64,000 bases of DNA from Pseudomonas sp. MM213 (GTDB lineage Bacteria > Pseudomonadota > Gammaproteobacteria > Pseudomonadales > Pseudomonadaceae), in assembly GCF_020423045.1 (NCBI RefSeq), contig NZ_CP081943.1, positions 2,046,001-2,110,000 of the forward strand. Reading direction: 5' to 3'. A program made the translations under genes and the position numbers. This document shows positions 47,112-56,491 of the stretch, piece after piece. Position 1 is the first letter of the stretch. Each line of letters starts with the position of its first letter. The notes under the pieces were generated by a model. The model was not told where the DNA came from. It was given only the letters and a program-made list of their open reading frames with translations, and did no database searches.

Positions 47112-48809
47112 TTAACCCTCCCGTTCGAAATGAGCAAGACGCTGAGTGATTTCACTGCGGGCTGCACGTATCTGGTGTTCGTCCTGGGTATCGAGCATCT
47201 GCTGGAAATAGTTCGCCAGCCCGGCAATATGCTCCCGGCCATCACCGAGGCTTTCCTGGTACAAACGGTCCAGCCGGGCCAACAGCAGGGTATTGATCTG
47301 CTGATCCCGGGGGTGCACCTTCAACGATTCGAGGGCGGCCAGTCGCCGGGCAATTTCCTCGGGAGGCAGTACACCTGGGTTGTTCTCGATCACTAGCCGG
47401 CGGGTGTCGCCGTTGATCGGCAAATGCACTTGAGCTTCGAGCAAGCCGTTGTTGTCGTAGGTGAAGCGCACATCCAGGGTGACTTCACCGGCCTTGCGCG
47501 GCGGAACCGGGATTTCCAGCTCACCCAGGAAAATATTGTTGCTCACCAGCCGGCTTTCGCCCTGATAGATACCCAGATTGACCACTTTCTGGTTGTCACT
47601 GAGGGTGGACACGGTACGGGACCGACTGACCGGCACCACAGTGTTGCGCTCGATGATCGGCAAGTAATGACCGCTTTGGAAACCTCCACCTTGCTGTACC
47701 GACGTCTCGATGCCCAACGTGTAGGGACAGACATCGGTAAGCACCACTTCTTCAAGGGAGGCATGGCGAGCCTGAAGTGCCGCCTGAATGGCCGCACCCT
47801 GCGCGACCACTTCGTCCGGGTTGAGCTGCATCGCCGGGATTCGCCCGAACAGGGACGCCACCAGCTTGCGCACCAGCGGCATGCGTGTCGTGCCGCCCAC
47901 CAGCAATATTTCGTTCAGGTCCGCGACCTTGATCCGGGCATCACGCATTGCACGTTCGATCGGAGCACGCAAGCGGTCCAGCAATGGGCGAACGATGTCA
48001 GCAAGCTCGCCCTGGGTCAGTTCAATACTCCACTCACGCGTTTGCTCGCGAAGGGTAAAGCGTGCGGTCTGCACCTGGCCCAAGGCATGGCGAACCCGTT
48101 GCGCTTCACGCCGTAACCGCTGTGCAATGGCAGGAAGGCTGGTGTCTGGCAGGTCAGCGGCGCCGATTTTAGCGATGAAATGCTCCACCAGCAGGTCATC
48201 GAAGTCTTCACCGCCGAGGAAGTTGTCTCCCGCACTGGCGCGGACTTCCATGACGCCTTCGAACAGCTCCAGAATGGATACGTCAAAGGTCCCACCGCCG
48301 AGGTCGAACACCAGAAAGGTCGCTTCGTTTCGCTGTTGAAGGCCGTAGGCCAAGGCGGCGGCGGTGGGTTCGTTGACCAGTTTTTCAATTTTCAGCCCCG
48401 CCAGTTCGCCAGCAATGCGCGTCGCCTTGCGTTGAGCATCGCTGAAGTACGCGGGTACGCTGATCACCGCTTCGTGAACAGGCTCGCCCAACGCGCGCTC
48501 GGCGTCGGTCTTGAGACTGCGCAGCAGCATCGCCGAAAGTTCTTCCGCGCGGTAGGCGCGTGCGCCAAGTAGCGTTTCCCGGGCGCTGCCCATGTAGCGC
48601 TTGAACAGAGACGCGGTGAGGTACGGGTGGGTGTGCAACCGCTCGCGGGCGATATCCCCGACGACCAGTTGGCCATGGTCGTCGAGGCCAACGACGCTAG
48701 GCGTGAGAAGGTTACCCAGGGCATTGGGGAGTATCCGGGCATGTTCGCCGTCCCAGGCAGCCACGAGGCTGTTGGTGGTGCCCAGGTCGATACCAATGAT
48801 CACAATCAC
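47112..48809 (-). CDS. hscC: Hsp70-family chaperone HscC
   Basis: A 565-residue short Hsp70. Nucleotide-binding blocks are GIDLGTTNSLVAAWDG, VFDLGGGTFDVSILE and LLVGGTTRMPLV. It lacks the long C-terminal lid of DnaK, like HscC. Start: GTG 48809 or GTG 48803, with AAGGA upstream of both. The J-domain partner follows. Cellular clients are unknown; in E. coli HscC affects sigma70 activity. Confidence 0.92.
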   Translation of the reverse strand: MIVIIGIDLGTTNSLVAAWDGEHARILPNALGNLLTPSVVGLDDHGQLVVGDIARERLHTHPYLTASLFKRYMGSARETLLGARAYRAEELSAMLLRSLKTDAERALGEPVHEAVISVPAYFSDAQRKATRIAGELAGLKIEKLVNEPTAAALAYGLQQRNEATFLVFDLGGGTFDVSILELFEGVMEVRASAGDNFLGGEDFDDLLVEHFIAKIGAADLPDTSLPAIAQRLRREAQRVRHALGQVQTARFTLREQTREWSIELTQGELADIVRPLLDRLRAPIERAMRDARIKVADLNEILLVGGTTRMPLVRKLVASLFGRIPAMQLNPDEVVAQGAAIQAALQARHASLEEVVLTDVCPYTLGIETSVQQGGGFQSGHYLPIIERNTVVPVSRSRTVSTLSDNQKVVNLGIYQGESRLVSNNIFLGELEIPVPPRKAGEVTLDVRFTYDNNGLLEAQVHLPINGDTRRLVIENNPGVLPPEEIARRLAALESLKVHPRDQQINTLLLARLDRLYQESLGDGREHIAGLANYFQQMLDTQDEHQIRAARSEITQRLAHFEREG

Positions 48810-49112
48810 TTTTCCTTAAATGACGCGTCCGGAAAGTAGAGCACTTTGGTCGCAAGGTCAGTCATCACAGTCGTACCGGCGGTACGCAAATCCATGGATT
48901 GGATTATCGGCAGTGATGGCGGTAGCTTTAACCCGACCTGGGGTAAATGGGGATCGTCGGAAATGGGGAGGGGTCTATTTCTGTGCTCTGAACATCGGCT
49001 TATGGCCGTTCTCTGCCGGTAATGACTGGCTACTTTTGGCCGATTGCTGCCCTGCCCGAGCGACCGCTCTGCGTTCCAGCTCCCCCCGCAAACACTAAAC
49101 CGCAAAAACCAA
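48810..49112. other. Intergenic stretch upstream of hscC with repeat debris
   Basis: About 300 bases. It holds the hscC promoter and a fourth degenerate palindrome copy (about 49000-49065). No gene is seen. Confidence 0.4.
49000..49065. repeat. Degenerate palindromic element, copy 4
   Basis: Contains TGGCCGTTCTCTGCCGG and GCTACTTTTGGCCGATTGC, related to the copies at 43861, 44586 and 45329. Confidence 0.5.
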
Positions 49113-49148
49113 AAAGCCCACTCGACCGTCACCGATCAAGTGGGCTTT
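49113..49148 (-). terminator. Duplicated mqo terminator
   Basis: AAAGCCCACT pairs with AGTGGGCTTT, the same stem as behind the intact mqo at 50673-50709. It belongs to the truncated mqo copy. Confidence 0.75.
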
Positions 49149-49164
49149 CCGATTACGCTTCTAC

Positions 49165-49400
49165 TTACACAGCCATATCGCTAGCAGCATTAGCCTTCGG
49201 CGCATCAGCCGGGGCTGTTACCTAAGTGATCGCTAGTGGCTGAGTCATAAGCCCACTCTTCTGCAACCTTCTCAGGATGGCTATTCAACTGGGTGCCGTA
49301 GCTCGGCACAACCTGGTGCAGTTTTTCCTGCCAGGCTGGCGAAGCGATCTTGTCCTTGAACACTTTCTGCAGCACGGTCAGCATGATCGGTGCAGCCGTC
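49165..49400 (-). pseudogene. Truncated 3' end of mqo
   Basis: The reverse strand repeats about the last 80 codons of mqo: [37 protein letters not shown] and HPEKVAEEWAY match the intact gene at 50724-52370, and the far end again reads ...NAASDMAV-stop. The middle has frameshifts and an early stop. The break point is at about 49400, where unrelated sequence starts. It is a partial duplication of mqo together with its terminator. Confidence 0.88.
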
Positions 49401-49671
49401 AACTGTACGACTTGTCACCAATAGCGCTGGTTTTTTGGATCTCATCGTTCGTGAAAAATTCTCCGTACCGCCTCCCTGGGTCTCGTTCGAAGGCTACAAC
49501 TCTTCCTGGTGGGGAGGCCATATTCAAGGCACCCAGGGTTACTACAACGACAACTACTTCCTCCCCTTCTTCACTCAATTGAGTGACACAGAAAGACAGG
49601 CGTATTACGCAAAATTTGAAGCTACAGACGAGTGGATCAAGGCCTTGGAGCTCATGTATGAAGATGAGTGA
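49399..49671 (+). pseudogene. 3' remnant of an unrecognised gene
   Basis: An open frame of about 90 codons without a clear start or ribosome site, ending at TGA 49671. The part from GFLDLIVREKFSVPPPWVSF, through GYNSSWWGGHIQGTQGYYND, to WIKALELMYEDE looks like the C-terminal part of a real protein that I do not recognise. It abuts the mqo fragment directly, so the region is a chimera of two broken genes. Confidence 0.55.
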
Positions 49672-49738
49672 ATGGGCCCACTCAGCTCTGCTTCGAAGCC
49701 CAATGGGGGCTCCTCCGTCTTTCACGACAAAGCAGTAA

Positions 49739-50554
49739 TCAATCTTTCAACAAGCTATCTGCAATTGCCCCCGAAAAAACAGCCTCCACCGGTCCAATAA
49801 GAAACACCGGCCCCACACCATCCCATTGAACCGTGACACTCCCGCCATCACATTCAACCTCAACGGTATCGTCCAACAACCCCCGACGAATCCCGTTAAC
49901 CGCAGCGCCACAAGAGCACGAACCTGAACCCAGCGGAATCCCGCCCCAACGCTCCCAAATGCGCAACCGAATATGCTTGCGGTCAATGACCTGAACGAAG
50001 TGCACATTCGTCCTGAGCGGAAACAGCGGGTGGGTTTCAAGGGTCGGTCCGATGGCCGCAATATCAATCGCCGTCAGGTCATCCACAAAATAGGTGCAAT
50101 GTGGATTGCCCATGCTGCACGCCGCCGGGCCGCCATCAAGGGGCAGAACCAACGTATCCATTTCATGAGCCAGAGGAACATCCGACCAGCCGAACAGCGG
50201 CGGCCCCATGCTGACGGAAATGTTGCCGTTAGAGGTTCGTTGGCAAGTGAGCAGCCCCCGGTTGGTGCGGAGCGTTATCGACGTCGAATTCGATTCGCGC
50301 ATCAGCCTGTCCGCAGCCCCCCGCGTTGCGCTGCCACACACATCCAGCGTGGAGCCATCGGCATTCCAGAACATCAATCGCGCATCGGCGTCCTCGCAAT
50401 CGAGCACCACGGCGAGTTGATTGAAACCGACGCCGCGGTGGCGATCCCCCATTCGCCGAGCCAGGGCGCTTGTCACTGGATTGGCCGAGTTTCGCGCGTC
50501 CACGACCACGAAGTCGTCGCCATTGGCGTGCATCTTATGGAAACTCAGCGGCAT
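49739..50554 (-). CDS. Diaminopimelate epimerase-like protein
   Basis: A 271-residue protein of the DapF fold. The N-terminal FHKMHANGDDFVVVDAR motif and both cysteine loops are present but altered: the first reads VCGSATRGAAD instead of the usual CGNGARC and the second GSGSCSCGAAVNG instead of ACGTGACAAA. Both catalytic Cys seem to be kept. It may be an epimerase with altered specificity rather than the cell-wall DapF. ATG 50554 has AGGGA eight bases upstream. It is bracketed by mqo and the truncated mqo copy. Confidence 0.72.
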   Translation of the reverse strand: MPLSFHKMHANGDDFVVVDARNSANPVTSALARRMGDRHRGVGFNQLAVVLDCEDADARLMFWNADGSTLDVCGSATRGAADRLMRESNSTSITLRTNRGLLTCQRTSNGNISVSMGPPLFGWSDVPLAHEMDTLVLPLDGGPAACSMGNPHCTYFVDDLTAIDIAAIGPTLETHPLFPLRTNVHFVQVIDRKHIRLRIWERWGGIPLGSGSCSCGAAVNGIRRGLLDDTVEVECDGGSVTVQWDGVGPVFLIGPVEAVFSGAIADSLLKD

Positions 50555-50672
50555 AGACAGATCCCTGTGGTGAATGGCCGTTTGCAGGCGATCTAGCCCC
50601 ATTCGCATTGCTTTTGCAAGTTGCGTGAGGGCACGCGAAAGCTACCCGCCAGCCCCGAATTCCAGACACAAA

Positions 50673-50709
50673 AAAGCCCACTGACCGTCACCGGTGCAGT
50701 GGGCTTTTT
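50673..50709 (-). terminator. mqo terminator
   Basis: AAAGCCCACT with CAGTGGGCTTTTT, stem plus T-run, 15 bases after the mqo stop on the reverse strand (the A-run on the other side also permits bidirectional use). Confidence 0.85.
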
Positions 50710-50723
50710 GACTGGGCGTCTAG

Positions 50724-52370
50724 TTACAGAGCCATATCAGTTGCAGCGTTTGCCTTCGGCGCTTTTGGCGCTTCAGCCGGGGCAGCTGCCGGGGCCGCTA
50801 CTTGACCGATCGCCGGTGGCGGGGTCAGTTGCAGGACCTTGGCGGTGTAAGCCCACTCTTGTGCAACCTTCTCAGGACTGCCATTCAGCTGAGTGCCGTA
50901 GCTCGGCACGATCTGGTGCAGTTTTTCCTGCCAGGCCGGCGAAGCGACCTTGTCCTTGAACACTTTCTGCAGCACGGTCAGCATGATCGGCGCAGCAGTC
51001 GAAGCACCTGGCGAAGCACCCAGCAGGCCGGCAATGGTGCCGTCAGCGGAAGCAACGATTTCGGTGCCCAGTTTCAGCACGCCACCGGCGGCTTCATCAC
51101 GCTTGATGATTTGCACGCGCTGGCCGGCTTGCCACAGGCGCCAGTCTTCAGCCTTGGCGTTCGGGAAGTATTCTTTCAGGGCGTTGAGGCGGTCTTCGTC
51201 AGACAGCATCAGCTGACCGGCAAGGTACTCGACCAGCGGGTATTCCTTGATGCCGACCTTGGTCATTGGCCACACGTTGTGCGTGGTGGTGGTGGTCAGC
51301 AGGTCCAGGTACGAGCCTTCTTTGAGGAACTTGGTGCTGAAGGTCGCGAATGGGCCAAACAGGATCACGCGCTTGCCGTCCAGGACACGGGTGTCCAGGT
51401 GCGGAACCGACATCGGCGGTGCGCCAACGGAGGCTTTGCCGTAGGCCTTGGCCAGGTGTTGCTCGGCGATAGTCGGGTTTTCGGTGACGAGGAACGAGCC
51501 GCCGACCGGGAAGCCTGCGTATTCCTTGGCTTCAGGAATGCCGGACTTCTGCAGCAGGTGCAAGGCACCGCCGCCCGCGCCGATGAACACGAACTTGGCG
51601 TCGGTTTCGGACTTGCTGCCGTCTTTCAGGTTTTTGTAGCTGACGCGCCAGGTGCCGTCTTCGTTCTTGGTGATGTCTTGCACTTCGCTAGACAGTTTCA
51701 AGTCGAATTTCGGGGTGGTTTGCAGGTGCGCAACGAACTGGCGGGTGATCTCGCCGAAGTTCACGTCGGTGCCGATCGGGGACCAGGTGGCCGCGATTTT
51801 CTGGTTCGGGTCGCGCCCTTCCATCATCAGCGGAACCCACTTGGCGATCTGCGCCGGGTCTTCCGAGTACTGCATGCCGGCGAACAGCGGGCTCGCTTGC
51901 AGGGCTTCATAGCGCTTTTTCAGGAACTTGATGTTGTCATCGCCCCACACGAAGCTCATGTGCGGTGTGGAGTTGATGAACGAACGCGGGTTTTTCAGCA
52001 CGCCTTGCTGAACCTGCCAGGCCCAGAACTGACGGGAGATCTGGAACGCTTCGTTGATTTCAACGGCTTTCGGGATCGAGACATTGCCCTTGTCGTCTTC
52101 CGGGGTGTAGTTCAACTCGGCCAGGGCGGAGTGACCGGTACCGGCGTTGTTCCAGCCGTTGGAGCTTTCCAGGGCGACGCCGTCGAGGCGCTCGATCATT
52201 TCCATCGAGGTGCCAGGTTCCAGCTCATTGAGCCATACACCGAGGGTCGCGCTCATGATGCCGCCGCCGATCAGCAGCACATCGACTTTCTTTGCCTCTT
52301 CCGCGTGAGCGGACGTGATCCCCATCGACAAAGCCAGCCCCAGCAGGGCCGTGTTCATTTTCTTAAACAT
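50724..52370 (-). CDS. mqo: Malate:quinone oxidoreductase
   Basis: A 548-residue FAD enzyme that oxidises malate to oxaloacetate and reduces quinone at the inner membrane. The flavin motif [15 protein letters not shown] is near residue 29, with [23 protein letters not shown] and the GASPGAST segment further on. The start has AGGTG seven bases before ATG 52370; ATGs upstream are less likely. The N-terminus looks like a signal sequence ([16 protein letters not shown]), seen in part of the Pseudomonas Mqo family. The C-terminal tail is Ala/Pro-rich. Confidence 0.95.
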   Translation of the reverse strand: MFKKMNTALLGLALSMGITSAHAEEAKKVDVLLIGGGIMSATLGVWLNELEPGTSMEMIERLDGVALESSNGWNNAGTGHSALAELNYTPEDDKGNVSIPKAVEINEAFQISRQFWAWQVQQGVLKNPRSFINSTPHMSFVWGDDNIKFLKKRYEALQASPLFAGMQYSEDPAQIAKWVPLMMEGRDPNQKIAATWSPIGTDVNFGEITRQFVAHLQTTPKFDLKLSSEVQDITKNEDGTWRVSYKNLKDGSKSETDAKFVFIGAGGGALHLLQKSGIPEAKEYAGFPVGGSFLVTENPTIAEQHLAKAYGKASVGAPPMSVPHLDTRVLDGKRVILFGPFATFSTKFLKEGSYLDLLTTTTTHNVWPMTKVGIKEYPLVEYLAGQLMLSDEDRLNALKEYFPNAKAEDWRLWQAGQRVQIIKRDEAAGGVLKLGTEIVASADGTIAGLLGASPGASTAAPIMLTVLQKVFKDKVASPAWQEKLHQIVPSYGTQLNGSPEKVAQEWAYTAKVLQLTPPPAIGQVAAPAAAPAEAPKAPKANAATDMAL

Positions 52371-52755
52371 CTTGTAGCACCTTTGATAAAACGTCATCCG
52401 CCCTTCCATCCTCACGACGAAACCCTTGTTTCACACGGCATTCAGGCAAATGTCGTGGGGGCTCGCACATGAGATCCGGAGGGTGGGCACACAAGGCCGA
52501 CGTGATCCATCGACCTCAGTTTATATGTCCCTACTGAACTGACTTTTTATCTTTATTGGCTTCAGCTACTTGAGCGACAGTGATTCTGTTGGCGCGTCTC
52601 GAGGACACGCAAACTGAATAGGTCAAACCAAGTTGAGGTGAAGAATATCACGCCGGAGCAAACCCGCGCGTCTGTTCCCGACCTGATAGTCCGAACACGC
52701 GCGCCGGGGCCACTATACTCAACCTGTTTTTTCGATGAACCGGTGAGGAGCAGTC
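52371..52755. other. Divergent mqo/ilvD intergenic region
   Basis: About 385 bases with an AT-rich middle (52520-52560). Promoters for both genes are expected. No gene or clear operator was identified. Confidence 0.4.
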
Positions 52756-54438
52756 ATGAGCGATAAAAACGATCTGCGCAAATATTCCTCTCAAGTGGTC
52801 GATGGCGTGGAGCGTGCGCCCGGTCGCTCGATGCTGCGGGCCGTGGGTTTCACCGACGAGGACTTCAAGAAGCCGCAGATCGGCATCGCCTCGACGTGGG
52901 CGATGGTCACGCCGTGCAACATGCACATCGACAAACTGGCGGTCGAAGCCGAGAAAGGCGCGAATGCCGCCGGGGCCAAGGGCGTCATTTTCAACACCAT
53001 CACCATTTCCGACGGCATCGCCAACGGCACGGAAGGCATGAAGTATTCGCTGGTGTCACGCGAGGTGATTGCCGATTCCATCGAGGTCGTGGCCGGTTGC
53101 GAAGGCTTCGACGGCCTGGTGACCGTGGGCGGTTGCGACAAGAACATGCCGGGCTGCCTGATCGGCATGGCGCGGCTGAACCGCCCTTCCATCTTCGTCT
53201 ATGGCGGGACGATTCGGCCCGGCGCCGGCCACACCGACATCATTTCCGTGTTCGAAGCCGTGGGCCAGAATGCGCGTGGCGACATCAACGAAATCCAGGT
53301 CAAGCAGATCGAGGAAGTGGCGATTCCCGGCCCCGGTTCCTGCGGCGGGATGTACACGGCCAACACCATGGCCTCGGCCATTGAAGCGCTGGGCATGAGC
53401 CTGCCCGGTTCCAGCTCTCAGGATGCCGTCGGCAGCGACAAGGCCTCGGACAGTTTCCGCGCCGGCCAGCAGGTCATGGAGTTGTTGAAGCTGGACCTCA
53501 AACCTCGCGACATCATGACCCGCAAAGCCTTCGAAAATGCGATCCGCGTGGTCATCGCCCTCGCCGGCTCCACCAATGCGGTGCTGCATCTGTTGGCCAT
53601 GGCGCACGCGGTGGATGTCGAGTTGACGCTGGATGATTTCGTCGAGTTGGGCAAAGTCTCGCCAGTGGTGGCCGACCTGCGCCCCAGCGGCAAATACATG
53701 ATGAGCGAACTGGTCGCCATCGGCGGCATTCAACCGCTGATGAAGCGCATGCTCGCGGCCGGCATGTTGCATGGCGATGCGATGACGGTGACCGGCAAGA
53801 CCCTCGCGGAAAACCTCGAAAACGTGGCGGATTATCCGGAAGGCCAGGACGTGATTCTGCCCTTCGACCAGCCGGTGAAAAAGGACTCGCACCTGGTGGT
53901 GCTGCGCGGCAACCTTTCGCCCACCGGCGCGGTGGCCAAGATCACGGGCAAGGAAGGTTTGCGCTTTGAAGGTACGGCGCGGGTCTACCACGGCGAAGAA
54001 GGTGCGCTGGCCGGGATTCTCAATGGCGAAGTGAAAGCGGGCGATGTGATCGTGATTCGCTATGAAGGGCCCAAGGGTGGCCCGGGCATGCGCGAAATGC
54101 TCTCGCCGACGTCGGCGGTCATGGGCAAGGGGTTGGGCAAGGATGTTGCGCTGATTACCGATGGCCGCTTTTCCGGGGGTTCCCATGGTTTTGTGGTGGG
54201 GCATATCACGCCGGAAGCGTTTGATGGCGGGCCGATTGCGTTGATCGAAGATGGCGACAAAATCACCATCGATGCCGAAACCCGGCAGATCACGGTCGGC
54301 GTTTCCGATGCCGAACTGGCCGAGCGCAAAACGCGCTGGGTGCGACCGGAATCCAGGTACAAACGCGGGGTGTTGGCGAAGTATGCGAAGACGGTGTCCA
54401 GCGCCTCCGAGGGTGCCGTCACCGACAAATACTTGTAG
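52756..54438 (+). CDS. ilvD: Dihydroxy-acid dehydratase
   Basis: A 560-residue Fe-S dehydratase of branched-chain amino-acid synthesis that converts dihydroxy acids to 2-oxoacids in the cytoplasm. Cluster cysteines lie in GGCDKNMPGC and GSCGGMYTANTM, and a GRFSGGSHG motif occurs near the C-terminus. GAGGAG lies upstream of ATG 52756. Its last codons (EGAVTDKYL) are part of a 193-bp tandem duplication, so an extra copy of the tail follows the gene. Confidence 0.95.
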   Translation: MSDKNDLRKYSSQVVDGVERAPGRSMLRAVGFTDEDFKKPQIGIASTWAMVTPCNMHIDKLAVEAEKGANAAGAKGVIFNTITISDGIANGTEGMKYSLVSREVIADSIEVVAGCEGFDGLVTVGGCDKNMPGCLIGMARLNRPSIFVYGGTIRPGAGHTDIISVFEAVGQNARGDINEIQVKQIEEVAIPGPGSCGGMYTANTMASAIEALGMSLPGSSSQDAVGSDKASDSFRAGQQVMELLKLDLKPRDIMTRKAFENAIRVVIALAGSTNAVLHLLAMAHAVDVELTLDDFVELGKVSPVVADLRPSGKYMMSELVAIGGIQPLMKRMLAAGMLHGDAMTVTGKTLAENLENVADYPEGQDVILPFDQPVKKDSHLVVLRGNLSPTGAVAKITGKEGLRFEGTARVYHGEEGALAGILNGEVKAGDVIVIRYEGPKGGPGMREMLSPTSAVMGKGLGKDVALITDGRFSGGSHGFVVGHITPEAFDGGPIALIEDGDKITIDAETRQITVGVSDAELAERKTRWVRPESRYKRGVLAKYAKTVSSASEGAVTDKYL

Positions 54439-54790
54439 GAGCCGGCTTGCTGGCGATGCTAACAACGCGGTATCCCATCAAACCGAGTTGCTCCTATCGC
54501 CAGCAAGCCGGCTCCTACAGGGGCGTGTTTATTTTCACAGGCGAAGCCGGTCCACCGACTGCGACAATTTCCCCGCCAGCGCTGACAGATCATCCGTCGT
54601 CGAGGGTGCCGTCACCGACAAATACTTGTAGGAGCCGGCTTGCTGGCGATGCTAACAACGCGGTATCCCGTCAAACCGCGTTGCTCCTATCGCCAGCAAG
54701 CCGGCTCCTACAGGGTCGCGTTCATTTTCAGAGGCGAAACCGATCCACCGACTGCGACAATTTCCCCGCCATCGCCGACAGGTCATCCGC
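54404..54790. repeat. 193-bp tandem duplication across the ilvD/chemoreceptor junction
   Basis: Copy 1 spans about 54404-54596 and copy 2 about 54597-54790; GGGTGCCGTC occurs at 54411 and again at 54604. Each copy holds the ilvD tail, an inverted REP pair (54436-54520 and 54629-54713) and the tail of the chemoreceptor remnant. Sequence differences between the copies are few. Confidence 0.92.
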
Positions 54791-54970
54791 GCGTAACGCG
54801 TCATGCATCATGTCGGCTTCGAGGTGATTGCGCAGCGCGGTCATGCTGACCTCGTTGTCATTCACTGCGGTCGCCATTTGCGAATTTCCCAGGTAACTGA
54901 CCAGGCTAATGATCACGGCCGTGAGCAGGCCGGTGCCGATCAGCAAGAGCAATCGTAAATTTATCGACAC
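54728..54970 (-). pseudogene. Chemoreceptor remnant with internal deletion
   Basis: An 80-codon frame starting MSINLRLLLLIGTGLLTAVI is the N-terminal transmembrane start of a chemoreceptor (with NDNEVSMTALRNHLEADMMHDALRAD). It then passes straight into DDLSAMAGKLSQSVDRFRL, a typical extreme C-terminus. The whole sensor-HAMP-signalling body (about 1.4 kb) is missing without loss of frame. It cannot signal. A second copy of the C-terminal end lies in the tandem duplication next to it. Confidence 0.82.
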
Positions 54971-55202
54971 TCTGTGGGTCTCCTGTCAGTGGGTGCGGCC
55001 ATTCGCGCATGGTTTCTGAACAGGTTATTGACTGCGCCACAGCGCAATTGAAGGGCTGTTTGCGTTCGTGCGGTTTTTACGACATGCGGTAATTCCCCCT
55101 GGCCATGTTCGTTTTTTTCTCAGCGCATGCTAGGTTGTACGACGACTGATGAATGATCTTTATGTTCATCACTCGATCACCCACAACAACAAGGAAACAC
55201 CC
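54971..55202. other. Gap between the chemoreceptor remnant and the NTF2-like gene
   Basis: About 230 bases with a probable promoter for the downstream gene; no other feature seen. Confidence 0.35.
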
Positions 55203-55634
55203 ATGAAAAAAGCGAAATTGGTGGTTGGATTTCTGTGCCTGTTCAGTGGCTATGTCGCGGCCGCCCCGTCCGCCGCTGAAAAAGACGTGGCCCAGGCTGT
55301 CGACCACCTGACCCAGGCCATGCTGAAAAAGAACATTTCCGAACTGAACGCTCTGACCGCCGAAAACCTGACCTACGGGCATTCCAGCGGGAAAATCCAG
55401 AACAAGCAGGAATACATCGCCGACATCGAAACCGGTCGAAGCGCCTTCAAGACCCTCGAAATGCAAAACCAGACCATCACCCTGTCCGGTGACGTGGCGT
55501 TGGTTCGCAACCATTTCTCGGCACAGGCGCTGAAAGGCACTGAAGTGATTCCGACCGAAATCGAGAACTTCCAGATCTGGCAGAAACAGAAAGGCCACTG
55601 GCTGCTGGTCGGGCGTCAGGCGTTCAAGTTCTGA
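55203..55634 (+). CDS. Exported NTF2/SnoaL-like (DUF4440-type) protein
   Basis: A 143-residue protein with a signal peptide (LVVGFLCLFSGYVAAA, cleavage near 21) and an NTF2-like cone fold: a long helix DVAQAVDHLTQAMLKKNISEL, LTAENLTYGHSSGKI, and the strands DVALVRNHFSAQAL and FQIWQKQKGHWLLVGRQAF. It would be periplasmic. Function unknown; such folds bind small ligands. AAGGAAAC precedes ATG 55203. Confidence 0.8.
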   Translation: MKKAKLVVGFLCLFSGYVAAAPSAAEKDVAQAVDHLTQAMLKKNISELNALTAENLTYGHSSGKIQNKQEYIADIETGRSAFKTLEMQNQTITLSGDVALVRNHFSAQALKGTEVIPTEIENFQIWQKQKGHWLLVGRQAFKF

Positions 55635-55645
55635 TTTGGGTTGTG

Positions 55646-55744
55646 TAGGAGCGAGCCCGCTCGCGATGCCCCCATAAGCGCCGCGTTGATTCAGGCAAAC
55701 TGCGTCATCGTTGACGTTCATCGCGAGCGGGCTCGCTCCTACAA
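55646..55744. repeat. REP doublet (GAGCGAGCCCGCTCGCGATG family)
   Basis: Inverted GTAGGAGCGAGCCCGCTCGC and complement around an AT-rich loop, after the NTF2-like gene stop. Confidence 0.85.
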
Positions 55745-55842
55745 TGACCGTTGATCTGCGCGCGGGGCGTGCGCCCGATAAAAACATATTTTTATGCTTA
55801 AATTGATATTGTCGAACAATCCCACTTCCCGAGGGTGCCGTC

Positions 55843-56472
55843 ATGAATATCAAGATCCTGGCTTTAATGCTGTTGGCGTTCTGTGCTCAACCGGTCTGGA
55901 GTCAGACGCCGCCCGCCTCAACGGCTGCGCCTGACAGCGTTGCATTGACCACACGCCTGGCCTTGCGCGACCTGTGGGTCGAACATGTGTTCTGGATCAG
56001 AAACTACGCCATCGCCAATCAGGCTGCCGACAAGCAGCAAGCCAAAGTCGCCGCCGATCAGGTGGTCGACAATGCGACCAAAATCGCCAATAGCATCGCC
56101 CCGCTCTACGGTCAGCCTGCTGCCGATCAGTTGCTCAAATTGCTGGCCGGCCACTGGGGCGCGGTGAAGCACTATAGCGATGCAACGGTCGCCAAAGACG
56201 GCAAAGGCAAGCAAGCCGCCGTCGCGGACCTGACCAGCAATGCCAAGGCGATTGCCGCGTTCCTGGCCAAAGCCAACCCCAACTTGCCTGAAGCCACGCT
56301 GGTTGCCATGCTCGGTGCTCACGGGGGTCATCATGTCGCGCAGATCGATGAACTCGCCGCACACGATTACGCGGGCGAAGCGCGGACCTGGCACATGATG
56401 CGTGGCCATATCCTGGCGCTGGCCGACGCGCTGACGGCGGCACTGGTCAAGCAGTTCCCGGACAAGTTCTGA
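55843..56472 (+). CDS. Exported His-rich helical protein of unknown function
   Basis: A 209-residue protein with a signal peptide (ALMLLAFCAQPVWSQ, cleavage near 20) and an all-helical mature part. It has many His, with the LGAHGGHHVAQ motif near 165 and HMMRGH near 190, and Trp/His at LWVEHVFWIRN near 45. This could bind a metal. I recognise no family. The next gene, 19 bases later, is a Fe-S-type regulator, so a metal or redox role is possible but inferred. Confidence 0.6.
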   Translation: MNIKILALMLLAFCAQPVWSQTPPASTAAPDSVALTTRLALRDLWVEHVFWIRNYAIANQAADKQQAKVAADQVVDNATKIANSIAPLYGQPAADQLLKLLAGHWGAVKHYSDATVAKDGKGKQAAVADLTSNAKAIAAFLAKANPNLPEATLVAMLGAHGGHHVAQIDELAAHDYAGEARTWHMMRGHILALADALTAALVKQFPDKF

Positions 56473-56491
56473 CGTCGGGCGAGGACACACC

